Part shown: positions 6,752-16,147 of the stretch, piece after piece
Numbering within the stretch: the first letter of the stretch is position 1
Layout: each line of letters opens with the position of its first letter
Assembly: GCA_959602365.1 (NCBI GenBank)
Contig: CAUGSS010000011.1
Coordinates: forward strand, 7,331 to 71,330
Source of the DNA: an uncultured Eubacteriales bacterium
GTDB taxonomy: Bacteria; Bacillota; Clostridia; Oscillospirales; Oscillospiraceae
Direction: 5' to 3'
DNA length: 64,000 bases
The notes under the pieces: model-generated
The model's database searches: none
What the model was told of the DNA's origin: nothing
What the model saw: only the letters and a program-made list of their open reading frames with translations
Program-made: the position numbers and the translations under genes

Positions 6752-7753
6752 TCAGATCCAGGAGTCCTCGGTCTCCTGCTTGCCATTCCGGTTCATCAGA
6801 TTGCGCATGGCCTCGGCGGGGGTCAGCCCCTCGTAGAGCACGGAATAGGCCGCCTCGGTGATGGGCATCTCCACCCCGTGCTTGTGGGCCAGCTCCCGGG
6901 CGGTCTTGGCGGCATAGAAGCCCTCCACCACCGCGCCGATCTGCTTCACCGCCTCGTGGGGCTCCACCCCCTGGCCGATCAGGATGCCGCAGCGATGGTT
7001 GCGGGAGTGCATGGAGGTACAGGTGACGATCAGGTCCCCCACCCCGGTCAGGCCGGCAAAGGTGGCCTGCCGTCCGCCCAGGGCGACCCCCAGCCGGGCG
7101 ATTTCGGTCAGGCCCCGGGTCATCAGCATGGCCCGGGTGTTGTCCCCGAACCCCATGCCGTCGCTGACGCCGGCACAGAGGGCGATGACATTCTTCAGCG
7201 CCGCCCCCAGCTCCGCCCCCACCACGTCGGAGGAGGTGTAGACCCGGAAGCGCTCGTTCATAAACAGCCGCTGGGCCAGCTCGGCGGCCTGCTGATCCCG
7301 GGAGGCTGCCACAATGGCGCTGGGCACCCCACGGCCCACCTCTTCGGCGTGGGTGGGGCCGCTGAGGGCCACCACCGGGCACTTGCCCTGGGTCTCCTCC
7401 TCGATGGCCTCGGTCAGGCGCTTGGAGGTGCCCTCCTCAATGCCCTTGGCCACGCTGACCAGCACGGTGCCGGGGGTGACGATGTCCCTCAGCTTCCGGG
7501 CGGTGGTCCGGATGGCAAAGGAGGGGGTGGCCAGCACCACCATGTCGCAGCCCGCCGCGGCGTTCATATCCCAGGTGAGCCGGAGCTCTTTGGGCAGGGG
7601 CACGCCCTTGAGCATGGGGTTCTCCCCGGCGGAGCGGATGGCCTCATACTCCTCCTGAGTAAAGGACCAGAGGGCCACGTCGTGGCCATTCTCCAGCAGC
7701 ACCAGGGACAGGGCGGTGCCCCAGCCTCCGCTGCCCAGTACACAGACTTTCAT
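6752..7753 (-). CDS. gpsA: Glycerol-3-phosphate dehydrogenase [NAD(P)+]
   Basis: A 333-residue cytosolic enzyme that reduces dihydroxyacetone phosphate to sn-glycerol-3-phosphate, the backbone precursor for phospholipids. The N-terminal Rossmann motif GSGGWGTA is at 7-14. The catalytic-lysine region SVAKGIE and the segment ALKNVIALCAGVSDGMGFGDN match the family. Length is standard. It is the last gene of the leftward DUF512-der-plsY-gpsA cluster, overlapping plsY by four bases; the next enzyme in the pathway is PlsY, so the pair makes the first acylated intermediate of membrane lipid synthesis. Confidence 0.97.
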   Translation of the reverse strand: MKVCVLGSGGWGTALSLVLLENGHDVALWSFTQEEYEAIRSAGENPMLKGVPLPKELRLTWDMNAAAGCDMVVLATPSFAIRTTARKLRDIVTPGTVLVSVAKGIEEGTSKRLTEAIEEETQGKCPVVALSGPTHAEEVGRGVPSAIVAASRDQQAAELAQRLFMNERFRVYTSSDVVGAELGAALKNVIALCAGVSDGMGFGDNTRAMLMTRGLTEIARLGVALGGRQATFAGLTGVGDLIVTCTSMHSRNHRCGILIGQGVEPHEAVKQIGAVVEGFYAAKTARELAHKHGVEMPITEAAYSVLYEGLTPAEAMRNLMNRNGKQETEDSWI

Positions 7754-8400
7754 TTCGGCTCCTCCGTATCAGATGATTTGTGGTGCAGGTGGAAGGTGTT
7801 CTCCTCCCCCTTGAAAATCCGGATGATATTGCTCCGGTGGCCCCAGAACACCAGCACCCCGATCACCACGGCAAAACAGGTGATGAGCACGCTGCGGTAG
7901 ACCACGGCGCTCATGACCATAAAGGCCAGACCCGCAGTCAGGGAGCCCACCGACACCATCCGGGTCAGGGCAAAGAACAGGATGAACACGCCCCAGACCA
8001 CCAGGGCGATGCGCCAGTCCATCATCAGGGCGATGGCGCCCCCGGAGAGGATGCCCTTGCCCCCCTTGAACTGGAACATGCAGGGGAACATATGGCCCAG
8101 CATGCAGGCCAGGCCCGCGATATACTTGCCCAGCACAGTCCAACCCAGGAAGTGGCCCAGCAGCAGGCTGCCAAAGAGCACCGCCAGCACCGCCTTCAGC
8201 ATGTCGCACAGCACCACCACCACGGTGAGCTTGCCCCCGAAGACCCGGTAGAAGTTGGTGAGCCCGGCGTTGCCGCTGCCGTGGTTGCGCACGTCGTCCC
8301 GGAGGATATACTTGCTGACCAGCAGGGCCCCGTTGATGCAGCCCAGGAAATAGCTGACGGCCACCGTCAGCACAATCAAAATTGCCACTCGTCCCAGCAT
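7750..8400 (-). CDS. plsY: Acyl-phosphate:glycerol-3-phosphate acyltransferase
   Basis: A 216-residue inner-membrane enzyme that transfers an acyl group from acyl-phosphate to glycerol-3-phosphate to make lysophosphatidic acid. Family motifs are visible in order: SGNAGLTNFYRVFG near 40-55, HMFPCMFQFKGGKGI near 100-115, and a third, less clear one near 165-175. About five membrane segments are seen. AAGGAGGAGGG lies before the ATG. It overlaps gpsA by four bases and follows der by three, so the operon is tight. Confidence 0.96.
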   Translation of the reverse strand: MLGRVAILIVLTVAVSYFLGCINGALLVSKYILRDDVRNHGSGNAGLTNFYRVFGGKLTVVVVLCDMLKAVLAVLFGSLLLGHFLGWTVLGKYIAGLACMLGHMFPCMFQFKGGKGILSGGAIALMMDWRIALVVWGVFILFFALTRMVSVGSLTAGLAFMVMSAVVYRSVLITCFAVVIGVLVFWGHRSNIIRIFKGEENTFHLHHKSSDTEEPK

Positions 8401-8403
8401 GGC

Positions 8404-9735
8404 TTATCCCTCCTCCTTGTCGCCCTTCTGGCGGATGGTCAGGCGGATCGGGGTGCCCTCCATGCCGAAGGTGTTTCTGATCTGGTTTTCCAGATAGCGC
8501 TGATAGGAGAAATGGAACAGCCGGGCGTCGTTGCAGAAGATGACGAAATGGGGCGGCCGCACCCCGATCTGGGTCATATAGTAGATCTTCAGCCGCCGGC
8601 CCTTGTCGGTGGGGGGCTGCACACGGGTGGTGGCGTCCGCCAAAAGCGAGTTCAGCACCCCGGTCTTGATGCGCAGAGTGGCCTGGTCGTTGACATAGTT
8701 GATCAGCTCAAAGAGCCGGTCCACCCGCTGGCCGGTGAGGGCGGAGATAAAGACGATGGGGGCGTAGGTCATGTAGCTCAAGTCCGCCCGGATGGCCTGG
8801 CGCATCCGGTCCATGGTCTTGTCGTCCTTCTCCACAATGTCCCACTTGTTGACCACGATGATGCAGGCCTTGCCCGCCTCGTGGGCCAGTCCCGCCACCT
8901 TGGTGTCCTGCTCGGTCACCCCGTCGTTGGCGTCGATCATGATGAGGCAGACATCAGCCCGGTCGATGGCCATGGTGGCCCGGAGGACGGAGAACTTCTC
9001 CACCCGGTCCACCACCTTGGACTTCTTGCGCATGCCGGCGGTGTCGATGAACAGGTATTTCCCCTTGTCATTCTCAAAGTAGGAGTCCACCGCGTCCCGG
9101 GTGGTGCCCGCCATATCGCTGACGATGACCCGCTCCTCCCCCAGGATCCGGTTAATCAGGGAGGACTTGCCCGCGTTGGGCTTGCCGATAACCGCCACCT
9201 TGATGACGTCGTCCTCGCCGTCCTCCTCATCCTCCGGCGGGAAGTACTTCAGGCACTCCTCCAGCAGGTCGCCGGTGCCGTGGCCGTGGACGGCGGAGAC
9301 GGCGATGGGGTCGCCCAGGCCCAGGTTGTAAAACTCGTAAAAGACGGGGTCCGGCTCCCCGGTGGAGTCGGCCTTGTTCACCGCCAGCACCACCGGCTTC
9401 TTTGAGCGCAGCAGCATATTGGCCACGTCCTGGTCGGCGGCGGTGACGCCGGTGCGGATGTCGCACACCAGGACAATCACCGTGGCGGTCTGGATGGCCA
9501 GCTCCGCCTGGTCCCGCATAAACTGCAAAATTTCGCTGTCGGTGTTGGGCTCGATGCCGCCGGTGTCCACAATGGTGAAGGTGCGCCCGCCCCACTCGCA
9601 GGGGGCGTAGAGCCGGTCCCGGGTGACGCCGGGGGTGTCCTCCACGATGGACAGCCGCTGGCCGGCCAGCCGGTTGAACAGCATAGATTTGCCCACGTTG
9701 GGGCGGCCCACAATGGCCACAATGGGTTTTGCCAT
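8404..9735 (-). CDS. der: Ribosome biogenesis GTPase Der
   Basis: A 443-residue GTPase with two tandem G domains, needed for 50S subunit assembly. The first P-loop is GRPNVGKSM (residues 7-15; Met in place of the usual Thr after GKS), and the second is GKPNAGKSS near 185. DTPGVTRD and DTAG switch motifs and two NKxD-type motifs (NKAD, NKWD) are present, followed by the C-terminal KH-like domain. The ATG is one base after the stop of the DUF512 gene. The association with plsY-gpsA is conserved in Clostridia. Confidence 0.97.
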   Translation of the reverse strand: MAKPIVAIVGRPNVGKSMLFNRLAGQRLSIVEDTPGVTRDRLYAPCEWGGRTFTIVDTGGIEPNTDSEILQFMRDQAELAIQTATVIVLVCDIRTGVTAADQDVANMLLRSKKPVVLAVNKADSTGEPDPVFYEFYNLGLGDPIAVSAVHGHGTGDLLEECLKYFPPEDEEDGEDDVIKVAVIGKPNAGKSSLINRILGEERVIVSDMAGTTRDAVDSYFENDKGKYLFIDTAGMRKKSKVVDRVEKFSVLRATMAIDRADVCLIMIDANDGVTEQDTKVAGLAHEAGKACIIVVNKWDIVEKDDKTMDRMRQAIRADLSYMTYAPIVFISALTGQRVDRLFELINYVNDQATLRIKTGVLNSLLADATTRVQPPTDKGRRLKIYYMTQIGVRPPHFVIFCNDARLFHFSYQRYLENQIRNTFGMEGTPIRLTIRQKGDKEEG

Positions 9736-9736
9736 A

Positions 9737-11134
9737 TCAGTTCACATCCTTACTGTGAGAAGGGTTATAGGTGTAGTATTCCTCCGGGGGCGCCGCGCGG
9801 CCCTCCGAGACAGGGCGCTTTCCGCCCCGGCCCAGGATGGCGTCCCAGAGGGCTCCGCCATCCTGCTCCACAAAGGTCAGGGGCACCCCGAGGGCGGCCT
9901 CCACCTCTTCGACGGTGACGTCGTCCAGAAAGACGTTTTCATGGTAGCGCAGCATATTGTCCGGCAGCAGCAGCCGCTCCCCCAGGTATTTGCCCCGGAG
10001 CTGGTCCATCAGGTCCCGGCCGGTGACCAGGCCGGCCACCACAATGGTCTCCCCGAAGAAGTGGTTGACGATGGGCACCACCCGCCAGTCCAGGCCGCCG
10101 CAGCGGGCTGCGGCCAGCTGCACCAGTTTTTCCAGGGTGGGGGCGGCGGAGACGCCGGTGGCGATGGTGAAGGGGGCGACGCTGCCCGGCGCCGGTGGAT
10201 CATCCGCCTCCATCGCGGAGCGGAACTCGGTCTCCAGCAGCCGGAGCATCCCCACGCCGTTTTCCAGCTGGCGGTAGTCCTCATAGTAGCTGTCCTGGGG
10301 CAGCTCCCGGCCGGAGAGCAGGTAGAACTCGTCGGAGCACCAGAAGATGGTGGTGCCGAAGCGCTCCGTGCACTTGGCGCCCCAGGCCTCCACCTGGTCG
10401 ATGAGGGCGGCGGCGGTGTCCTTGTCATAGGTCTTGAGGGGATAGAGGCCCTCCCGGAATTTGGTGACCCCCACCGGGACGATGGACACGCTGTCCACCC
10501 CGGGGTACATCTCCGTCAGGTCCTCCAGGGTGCGCTGGAGGGCGGGGCCGTCGTTGATGCCGGGGCAGGCCACGATCTGGCAGTTCATGCACACCCCGTT
10601 TTCGGCGAAGCGCCGCATCACCTCGATGGACTCCCCCGCCCGGCGGTTGCCCAGCATCTCACAGCGCAGAGCCGGGTCGGTGGTGTGGACGGAGACGTTG
10701 ATGGGCGAAATCCGCAGGTCGATGATCCGCTGGATCTCCCGGGGGGACAGATTGGTTAACGTAATATAGTTGCCCATCAGGAAGGACAGCCGGGCGTCGT
10801 CATCTTTGAAATAGAGGGTGTCCCGCATCCCCTGGGGCATCTGGTCCACAAAGCAGAAGATGCAGTTGTTGGCGCAGGAGCGGGCCCGGTCCATTAGATA
10901 GGTGTCGAACTCCAGCCCCAGGTCCTCCCCCTCCTGCTTGCGCACCCGGACAGAGCGGGTGGCGCCGTCCTCCCCCTGCAGGGTGAGGGTCAGCCGGGCG
11001 TCGTAGGCATAGAACTTGTAATCCAGCACGTCCACGATCCGATGGCCGTTGACCTCCAGCAGGGTCTCCCCGGGGCGGATGCGGGCCCGGTGGGCCGGCG
11101 TCCGGGGCTCCACTGATTTGATTTTTGTGCTCAA
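9737..11134 (-). CDS. DUF512 family radical SAM protein with PDZ-like N-terminus
   Basis: Encodes 465 residues. A PDZ-like segment covers about residues 1-70. The radical SAM cluster motif CANNCIFC follows (Cys87, Cys91, Cys94), then the SAM-binding barrel, and the DUF512 domain takes up the C-terminal half. Such proteins are strongly linked to der in Clostridia, but the reaction is not established; a role tied to ribosome or membrane maturation is only an inference from context. The TTG start is supported by GGGGAGG eight bases upstream. It is the first gene of the leftward four-gene cluster. Confidence 0.9.
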   Translation of the reverse strand: MSTKIKSVEPRTPAHRARIRPGETLLEVNGHRIVDVLDYKFYAYDARLTLTLQGEDGATRSVRVRKQEGEDLGLEFDTYLMDRARSCANNCIFCFVDQMPQGMRDTLYFKDDDARLSFLMGNYITLTNLSPREIQRIIDLRISPINVSVHTTDPALRCEMLGNRRAGESIEVMRRFAENGVCMNCQIVACPGINDGPALQRTLEDLTEMYPGVDSVSIVPVGVTKFREGLYPLKTYDKDTAAALIDQVEAWGAKCTERFGTTIFWCSDEFYLLSGRELPQDSYYEDYRQLENGVGMLRLLETEFRSAMEADDPPAPGSVAPFTIATGVSAAPTLEKLVQLAAARCGGLDWRVVPIVNHFFGETIVVAGLVTGRDLMDQLRGKYLGERLLLPDNMLRYHENVFLDDVTVEEVEAALGVPLTFVEQDGGALWDAILGRGGKRPVSEGRAAPPEEYYTYNPSHSKDVN

Positions 11135-11194
11135 GGCGGCGCCTCCCCTCTCTGATGCGCAAAGGAAATCATTTTATTTTATCCGAAAATCAGG

Positions 11195-11232
11195 TAAAAG
11201 TAAAGAGCCCGCCGCAGGTTGCGGACAGGCTC
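11195..11232 (-). terminator. Terminator after rpmF
   Basis: On the minus strand GAGCC-tgt-CCGCA pairs with TGCGG-cg-GGCTC (11232 to 11205), interrupted by a small internal loop, and is followed by TTTACTTTT. It lies 21 bases beyond the rpmF stop. Confidence 0.8.
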
Positions 11233-11252
11233 GTTACTTAAGTCATATCAAC

Positions 11253-11444
11253 TTACTTTGCCGCCTCAGCGTTCTTGCTGTAATCGCGGCCGTTGTAGGT
11301 CCAGCAGGACGTGCAGATGCGATGGGGGAGACGGGGAGCGCCGCACTTGGGGCAGGTCAGGACACCGGGATTCTCCAGCTTCCAGACGTTGCTGCGTCTC
11401 TTATCGCGACGAGCCTTGGACACTTTTGCCTTTGGGACTGCCAT
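11253..11444 (-). CDS. rpmF: 50S ribosomal protein L32 (bL32)
   Basis: A 63-residue ribosomal protein opening with MAVPKAKVSKARRDKRRSN, the classic bL32 N-terminus. It carries a zinc ribbon with four cysteines in two CxxC pairs (31/34 and 44/47), so it is the zinc-binding (C+) form. GGAGGTG lies before the ATG. It is co-directional with and 42 bases downstream of the yceD-like gene, the conserved yceD-rpmF arrangement of bacteria, and is transcribed from the strong promoter at 12023-12051. Confidence 0.98.
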   Translation of the reverse strand: MAVPKAKVSKARRDKRRSNVWKLENPGVLTCPKCGAPRLPHRICTSCWTYNGRDYSKNAEAAK

Positions 11445-11486
11445 ACGTTATGACACCTCCTATTTCAGCCCTTTCGGGAGACTCAC

Positions 11487-11993
11487 TCATTCATGCCGTT
11501 CCAGCAGCTTGGCCAGGGGGGCCAGGCGGGGGTCCAGCTCCGGCTTGCAACCGCAGGGGCCCTCGTTCAGGTCCTTGCCGCAGCGGTAGCAGCGGCCCTT
11601 GCAGTCCTCCTTGCAGAGGTTGCTGCTGTCCATACCATAGACCATGTCGTCGATGACGGCGTCGCCGGCGTCCAACATGGTGCCCTGGAGCAGGACAATA
11701 TCGTCGTTGGCGTGCTCCTCATCCTCCAGGTGGTCGGTCACCACATGCTCAAAGGGCACCGACATGGGTTTGAGGAAGGGTTTGCCGCACCGGTCACAGT
11801 TGACGTGGAGGACGGTCTCCGCCCTTCCGGTCATGACCAGGGCGCCGGCGTGGTTTTTCACCTGGCCGGTCACATGGACGGCCTCGGCGAAGGGATGGGC
11901 GCCAAAGAACTCCAGGCCGGAGAGATCCAGGTCGAATTCAAAGGGCAGCGCCTCGCCGGGGCGCTGGATGATCTGTTTTAAATCGAGCAGCAT
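11487..11993 (-). CDS. DUF177 (YceD-like) protein
   Basis: Encodes 168 residues from the ATG at 11993, chosen because GAGGTG lies five bases upstream; the longer frame has none. The family is implicated in 23S rRNA accumulation in other organisms and is nearly always located just before rpmF. Two Cys pairs flank the central region: NCDRCG in the middle, and CKEDCKGRCYRCG near the C-terminus, typical of Firmicutes members and probably zinc-binding. It is co-transcribed with rpmF. Confidence 0.92.
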   Translation of the reverse strand: MLLDLKQIIQRPGEALPFEFDLDLSGLEFFGAHPFAEAVHVTGQVKNHAGALVMTGRAETVLHVNCDRCGKPFLKPMSVPFEHVVTDHLEDEEHANDDIVLLQGTMLDAGDAVIDDMVYGMDSSNLCKEDCKGRCYRCGKDLNEGPCGCKPELDPRLAPLAKLLERHE

Positions 11994-12022
11994 AGCACAC
12001 CTCGCATAACGGCACAAGCTGT

Positions 12023-12051
12023 ATTATACCGCAAGGGAGGGGACGTGTCAA
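12023..12051 (-). promoter_or_regulatory. Consensus promoter of the yceD-rpmF operon
   Basis: On the minus strand TTGACA (12051-12046) and TATAAT (12028-12023) are separated by 17 bases, a perfect sigma-A consensus as expected for a ribosomal protein operon. The start codon is 30 bases downstream of the -10. Confidence 0.92.
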
Positions 12052-12193
12052 ACATTTTTTCGGGTTTTTCCCCAACATCTCCTTCGGTTTGGAAAAGGGA
12101 AATCTCCGCTCCCCGCTGTTCTTTTCCGGCGGGATATGCTATAATCCCACTGCGCACACAGCCGCGACAAACAGAAACTGGGAGGACACACCC

Positions 12194-13183
12194 ATGCGGG
12201 AGTTTACCATTGGAAAAAATGACGCCGGGCAGCGGCTGGACCGCTGGCTGGCCAAGACCCTGCCCCTGCTGCCCGCCCCCCTGGCCCAGAAGTACATCCG
12301 CATCAAGCGCATCAAGCGCAACGGCGGCCGGGCCCAGCGGGATGACCGGCTCCAGGTGGGGGATGTGCTCCAATTATATATCAATGACGAGTTTTTTGAC
12401 CAGCCCACTGAGGAGAACGCTTTTTTAAAGCTGTTCAAGCCCAAACTGGACATATTATATGAGGATGAACACATCCTGCTGGTAAACAAGGCCCCGGGCA
12501 TGGTGGTCCACGCCGATGAGACCGAGAAGGTGAACACCCTCATCAACCACATTCAGGCCTATCTCTACCAGAAGAGGGAGTGGAACCCCAAGTGGGAGAA
12601 CGCCTTCGCCCCCGCCCTGTGCAACCGGATCGACCGGAACACCGGGGGTATCGTCATCGCCGCCAAGACCGCCGAGGCGCTGCGGGTGATGAATCAGAAG
12701 ATCCGGGACCGGGAGGTGGACAAGCGCTATCTCTGCATCGTCCAGGGCCGCCCCTCCCCCGCCCAGGGCACTCTGGAGGGTTTTCTGGTAAAGGACGAGG
12801 CCAAAAAGCAGGTCTCGCTGCGCTCCAAGCCGGTGCCCGGCGGCCGCAAAGCGGTGACAAAATACCGCACCCTGGCCACCCGGGGGGAGCTCTCCCTGGT
12901 GGAGTGCGAGCTCATCACCGGCCGCACCCATCAGATCCGGGCCATGATGGCCCAGTCCGGCCACCCGCTTCTGGGGGACGGCAAATATGGAAGCGAGCGA
13001 TTCAACCGGAAATATGGAAAGAAACGCCAGGCCCTGTGGAGCTGGAAACTCACCTTCCGCTTCACCACCGACGCCGGGGAACTGGCCTATTTGGACGGCC
13101 AAAGCTGGCAGGTGGAGCACGTGGATTTTGTGGAGGAATTCTTTCCCGAGATTCTTCTCAGAGAATTCGACAAAAATCATTGA
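12194..13183 (+). CDS. RluA-family pseudouridine synthase (RluC/D-type)
   Basis: Encodes 329 residues from the ATG at 12194, with GGAGG eight bases upstream. The N-terminal S4 RNA-binding domain (QRLDRWLAKTL...KYIRIKRIKRNGGR) is followed by the RluA catalytic domain with NRIDRNTGGIVIAAK, in which the Asp is the catalytic residue, and GRTHQIRAMMAQSGHPLLGD. It converts uridine in 23S rRNA to pseudouridine; the exact sites cannot be told from sequence. The SxVxH-like motif is MVVHADE. A TATAAT at 12140-12145 could be its promoter -10. It is monocistronic and divergent from yceD. Confidence 0.93.
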   Translation: MREFTIGKNDAGQRLDRWLAKTLPLLPAPLAQKYIRIKRIKRNGGRAQRDDRLQVGDVLQLYINDEFFDQPTEENAFLKLFKPKLDILYEDEHILLVNKAPGMVVHADETEKVNTLINHIQAYLYQKREWNPKWENAFAPALCNRIDRNTGGIVIAAKTAEALRVMNQKIRDREVDKRYLCIVQGRPSPAQGTLEGFLVKDEAKKQVSLRSKPVPGGRKAVTKYRTLATRGELSLVECELITGRTHQIRAMMAQSGHPLLGDGKYGSERFNRKYGKKRQALWSWKLTFRFTTDAGELAYLDGQSWQVEHVDFVEEFFPEILLREFDKNH

Positions 13184-13329
13184 CTTTTTGGTGCAGACGA
13201 AGTAGACTAAAGCGCATCCTTTTTTGACACGGGGACGGCCGGCTATCCGCGCCGCCCCCGCGCGGACGTCTCAGGCCCAAAATCAACCGGGGCCGAAACT
13301 GAAATTTGAATGGAAACGGGGGAGGATAA

Positions 13330-14367
13330 ATGTCCAAGGAGCTGATACGGCTGGTTGATTGCGTCATGAATTTTGACGGCGAGGTCGTACTGGATTCGAT
13401 CAATCTCTATATCAACGACGCTGAATTTCTCACTTTGCTGGGGCCCTCCGGCTGCGGCAAGACCACAACCCTGCGTATCATCGGCGGCTTTCAGAAGCCC
13501 ACGTCCGGCGACGTGCTCTTCGACGGAAAGCGCATCAACGATCTGCCGCCCCACAAGCGCCAGGTCAACACGGTCTTTCAGAAATACGCTCTGTTCACCC
13601 ATCTGAACATCTATGAGAACATCGCCTTCGGGCTGCGCATCAGCAAGGTGCCCGAGGACGAGATCCGCCGCCGGGTGGAGGAGGCCCTCTCACTGGTCAA
13701 CCTGTCCGGCTATGAGCACCGGAGCGTCAACTCACTCTCCGGCGGACAGCAGCAGCGCATCGCCATCGCCCGGGCCATCGTCAACCGGCCCAAGGTGCTG
13801 CTGCTGGACGAGCCCCTGGGGGCGCTGGACCTGAAGCTGCGCAAGAGCATGCAGGTGGAGCTGAAAAAGATCCAGCGGGAGGTGGGCATCACCTTCGTCT
13901 ATGTCACCCACGACCAGGAGGAGGCCCTCACCATGAGCGACACCATCGTGGTCATGAACGGCGGCAAAATTCAGCAGATCGGCACTCCGACCGACATTTA
14001 TAACGAACCAAAAAACGCTTTCGTCGCCAACTTCATCGGCGAGAGCAATATCATTGACGGCACCATGGTGCGGGACAGGCTGGTCACCTTTGCCGGCCAC
14101 ACCTTCCCCTGTCTGGACAGCGGCTTCGGGGAGAACGCCCCGGTGGACGTGGTGGTGCGGCCCGAGGACCTGCACCTGACCACCCCCGAGGAGGGACACA
14201 TCCGGGGCGTGGTGGAGAGCGTCATCTTCAAGGGCATCCACTATGAGATGATGGTCAAGTCCCCCACCTTCACCTGGAAGGTCCAGTCCACCCAGAGCCG
14301 GGCAGTGGGCCAGGAGATCGGCATGACCCTGACCCCGGACGACATCCACATTATGCACAAGGGCTGA
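13330..14367 (+). CDS. potA: Spermidine/putrescine ABC transporter ATP-binding protein
   Basis: A 345-residue ABC ATPase. The Walker A GPSGCGKTT is at about residues 38-46, the Q-loop motif is VFQKYALFTHLN, the signature is LSGGQQQRIAIARAI, and Walker B LLLDEPLGALD follows. The C-terminal part is a TOBE-type regulatory domain (DVVVRPEDLHL), typical of PotA. GGAGG lies four bases before the ATG. It is the first gene of potABCD. The 146-base leader contains TTGACA at 13224-13229, but no convincing -10 at the right distance was found. Confidence 0.95.
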   Translation: MSKELIRLVDCVMNFDGEVVLDSINLYINDAEFLTLLGPSGCGKTTTLRIIGGFQKPTSGDVLFDGKRINDLPPHKRQVNTVFQKYALFTHLNIYENIAFGLRISKVPEDEIRRRVEEALSLVNLSGYEHRSVNSLSGGQQQRIAIARAIVNRPKVLLLDEPLGALDLKLRKSMQVELKKIQREVGITFVYVTHDQEEALTMSDTIVVMNGGKIQQIGTPTDIYNEPKNAFVANFIGESNIIDGTMVRDRLVTFAGHTFPCLDSGFGENAPVDVVVRPEDLHLTTPEEGHIRGVVESVIFKGIHYEMMVKSPTFTWKVQSTQSRAVGQEIGMTLTPDDIHIMHKG

Positions 14368-14377
14368 GGTGGGTGCC

Positions 14378-15226
14378 ATGAAGAATAAGTTTTTGGGCAT
14401 CCCCTATATCATCTGGATGGCCATTTTTGTGGTCATCCCCCTGTTTTTGATCCTGGGCTATGCCCTGACCACCCGGGACGGGGGCTTCACCCTGTCCAAC
14501 TTCGCCCGGCTGGGCTCCTATGCCGGGGTGTTTGCAGACTCCTTCCTGCTGGCCATCATCGCCACAGTAATCTGTCTGATCATCGGCTACCCCATCGCCT
14601 ACTGGATGAGCCGGGAGGGTCCCGCCTTCAAGCGCATCGCCCTGGTCATCCTGATGCTGCCCATGTGGATGAACTTCCTGCTGCGCACCTACGCCTGGAT
14701 GAGCCTGCTGGAAAACACCGGCATCCTCAACGAGCTGTTCAATGCCCTGGGCATCTTCAAACTCATCAACGCCATCTTCGGCACCGACATCACCTACTTC
14801 CCCATGATTAACACCAAGGGGGCGGTGGTGGTGGGCATGGTGTACAACTACCTGCCCTTTATGATTATGCCCATCTATACCGTCATCGACAAAATCGACA
14901 GCAGGGTCATCGAGGCCGCCCAGGACCTGGGGGCCAACACCGCCAACGTGTTCCGGCGGGTGATCTTCCCCCTGTCCATCCCGGGGGTCATCAGCGGCAT
15001 CACCATGGTGTTCATCCCCTCGGTGTCCACCTTCGCCATCAGCAAGCTGCTGGGCGGCGGCAAGACGCTGCTGCTGGGCGATTTGATCGAGATGCAGTTC
15101 TACGGCAACTCCTACAACCCCTACCTGGGCAGCGCCATCGCCCTGGTGATGATGGTCATTGTGCTGATCTGCATGGCCATCATGAACCGCTTCGGCGACG
15201 GCAAGGAAACGGCGGTGCTGTTATGA
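14378..15226 (+). CDS. potB: Spermidine/putrescine ABC transporter permease PotB
   Basis: A 282-residue permease with about six membrane segments. The ATG at 14378 is chosen over the in-frame GTG at 14369 because GAGGTG (14365-14370) is then correctly spaced. The BPD-transport coupling motif EAAQDLGANTANVFRRVIFPLSIPG is clear at about residues 180-204. It pairs with PotC to form the channel and overlaps the potC start by four bases (ATGA). Confidence 0.95.
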   Translation: MKNKFLGIPYIIWMAIFVVIPLFLILGYALTTRDGGFTLSNFARLGSYAGVFADSFLLAIIATVICLIIGYPIAYWMSREGPAFKRIALVILMLPMWMNFLLRTYAWMSLLENTGILNELFNALGIFKLINAIFGTDITYFPMINTKGAVVVGMVYNYLPFMIMPIYTVIDKIDSRVIEAAQDLGANTANVFRRVIFPLSIPGVISGITMVFIPSVSTFAISKLLGGGKTLLLGDLIEMQFYGNSYNPYLGSAIALVMMVIVLICMAIMNRFGDGKETAVLL

Positions 15227-16083
15227 AGAGAAAGAACAGCGTATTCGCCCGGGTGTGCATGATGATCACCCTGATCTTCCTGTACGCCCCGATTCTGGTG
15301 CTCATCGTCTTCTCCTTCAACGACTCCAAGAGCCGCACGGTGTGGACCGGCTTCTCGCTGCACTGGTACCGGGACCTGTTTTCGGACAGCCGGATCTTAA
15401 ACAGCCTGGCCACCACCCTGGAGGTCTCGCTGCTGGCCATGATCTTCGCCACCATTCTGGGGACCGCCGCGGCGGTGGGGTTCGCCAGCATGCGCCGCAA
15501 GCCCCGGGCCATCGTCATGGCCATCAACAACATCCCCATGACCAACGCCGACATCATCACCGGCGTGTCCCTGATGATGCTCTTTGTCTTTGCCTTCGGC
15601 GCCTTCAACGCCTCCCTGGGCCAGGTCTTCGGCATCACCCTGCGCACCGGCTTCGGCACCCTGCTGCTGGCCCACATCACCTTTGACGTGCCCTATGTGA
15701 TATTGTCGGTGATGCCCAGGCTCAACCAGCTGGACCCCAACCTCTATGAGGCGGCCATGGATCTGGGGGCCACCCCCTGGCGGGCTTTCCGGAAGGTGGT
15801 GCTGCCCGAGCTGATGCCCGGCATCGTCAGCGGGGCGTTGCTGGCCTTCACCATGAGCGTGGATGACTTCGTCATCTCCTATTTCACCGCCGGCAGCGGC
15901 GCCTCCACCCTGTCCATGGAGATCTACTCCATGACCCGGCGGCGTATCTCGCCGGAGATCAACGCCCTGTCCACCCTGGTGTTTGTGGTGGTGCTGCTGG
16001 TGCTGGTCATCGTCAACATCCGCTCCGTCCGCCAGGAGAAGGCCCGTCTCAAGCGGGAACAGGCCTGGAAGGGCGCGGCGTGA
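15223..16083 (+). CDS. potC: Spermidine/putrescine ABC transporter permease PotC
   Basis: A 286-residue permease with six predicted membrane segments. The coupling motif EAAMDLGATPWRAFRKVVLPELMPG occurs near residues 180-204, and MSVDDFVISYFTAG is typical of PotC. It overlaps potB by four bases and is followed after 64 bases by the gene for the binding protein. It acts in the cytoplasmic membrane. Confidence 0.95.
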   Translation: MKRKNSVFARVCMMITLIFLYAPILVLIVFSFNDSKSRTVWTGFSLHWYRDLFSDSRILNSLATTLEVSLLAMIFATILGTAAAVGFASMRRKPRAIVMAINNIPMTNADIITGVSLMMLFVFAFGAFNASLGQVFGITLRTGFGTLLLAHITFDVPYVILSVMPRLNQLDPNLYEAAMDLGATPWRAFRKVVLPELMPGIVSGALLAFTMSVDDFVISYFTAGSGASTLSMEIYSMTRRRISPEINALSTLVFVVVLLVLVIVNIRSVRQEKARLKREQAWKGAA

Positions 16084-16147
16084 CATCTATATCACACCGT
16101 TTTATCGTTCTGTATTTTGTATTTCAAATCCGAAAGGGGATAGATAA

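Noticed and set aside
5667..7900. Long open frames (571 codons minus, 690 codons plus) across the znuC-znuB-gpsA region
   Set aside because: They overlap three confirmed genes in other frames, run through the terminator at 6701-6739 and encode low-complexity sequence.
13184..13329. Promoter for potA based on TTGACA at 13224
   Set aside because: No acceptable -10 hexamer lies 16-19 bases downstream.
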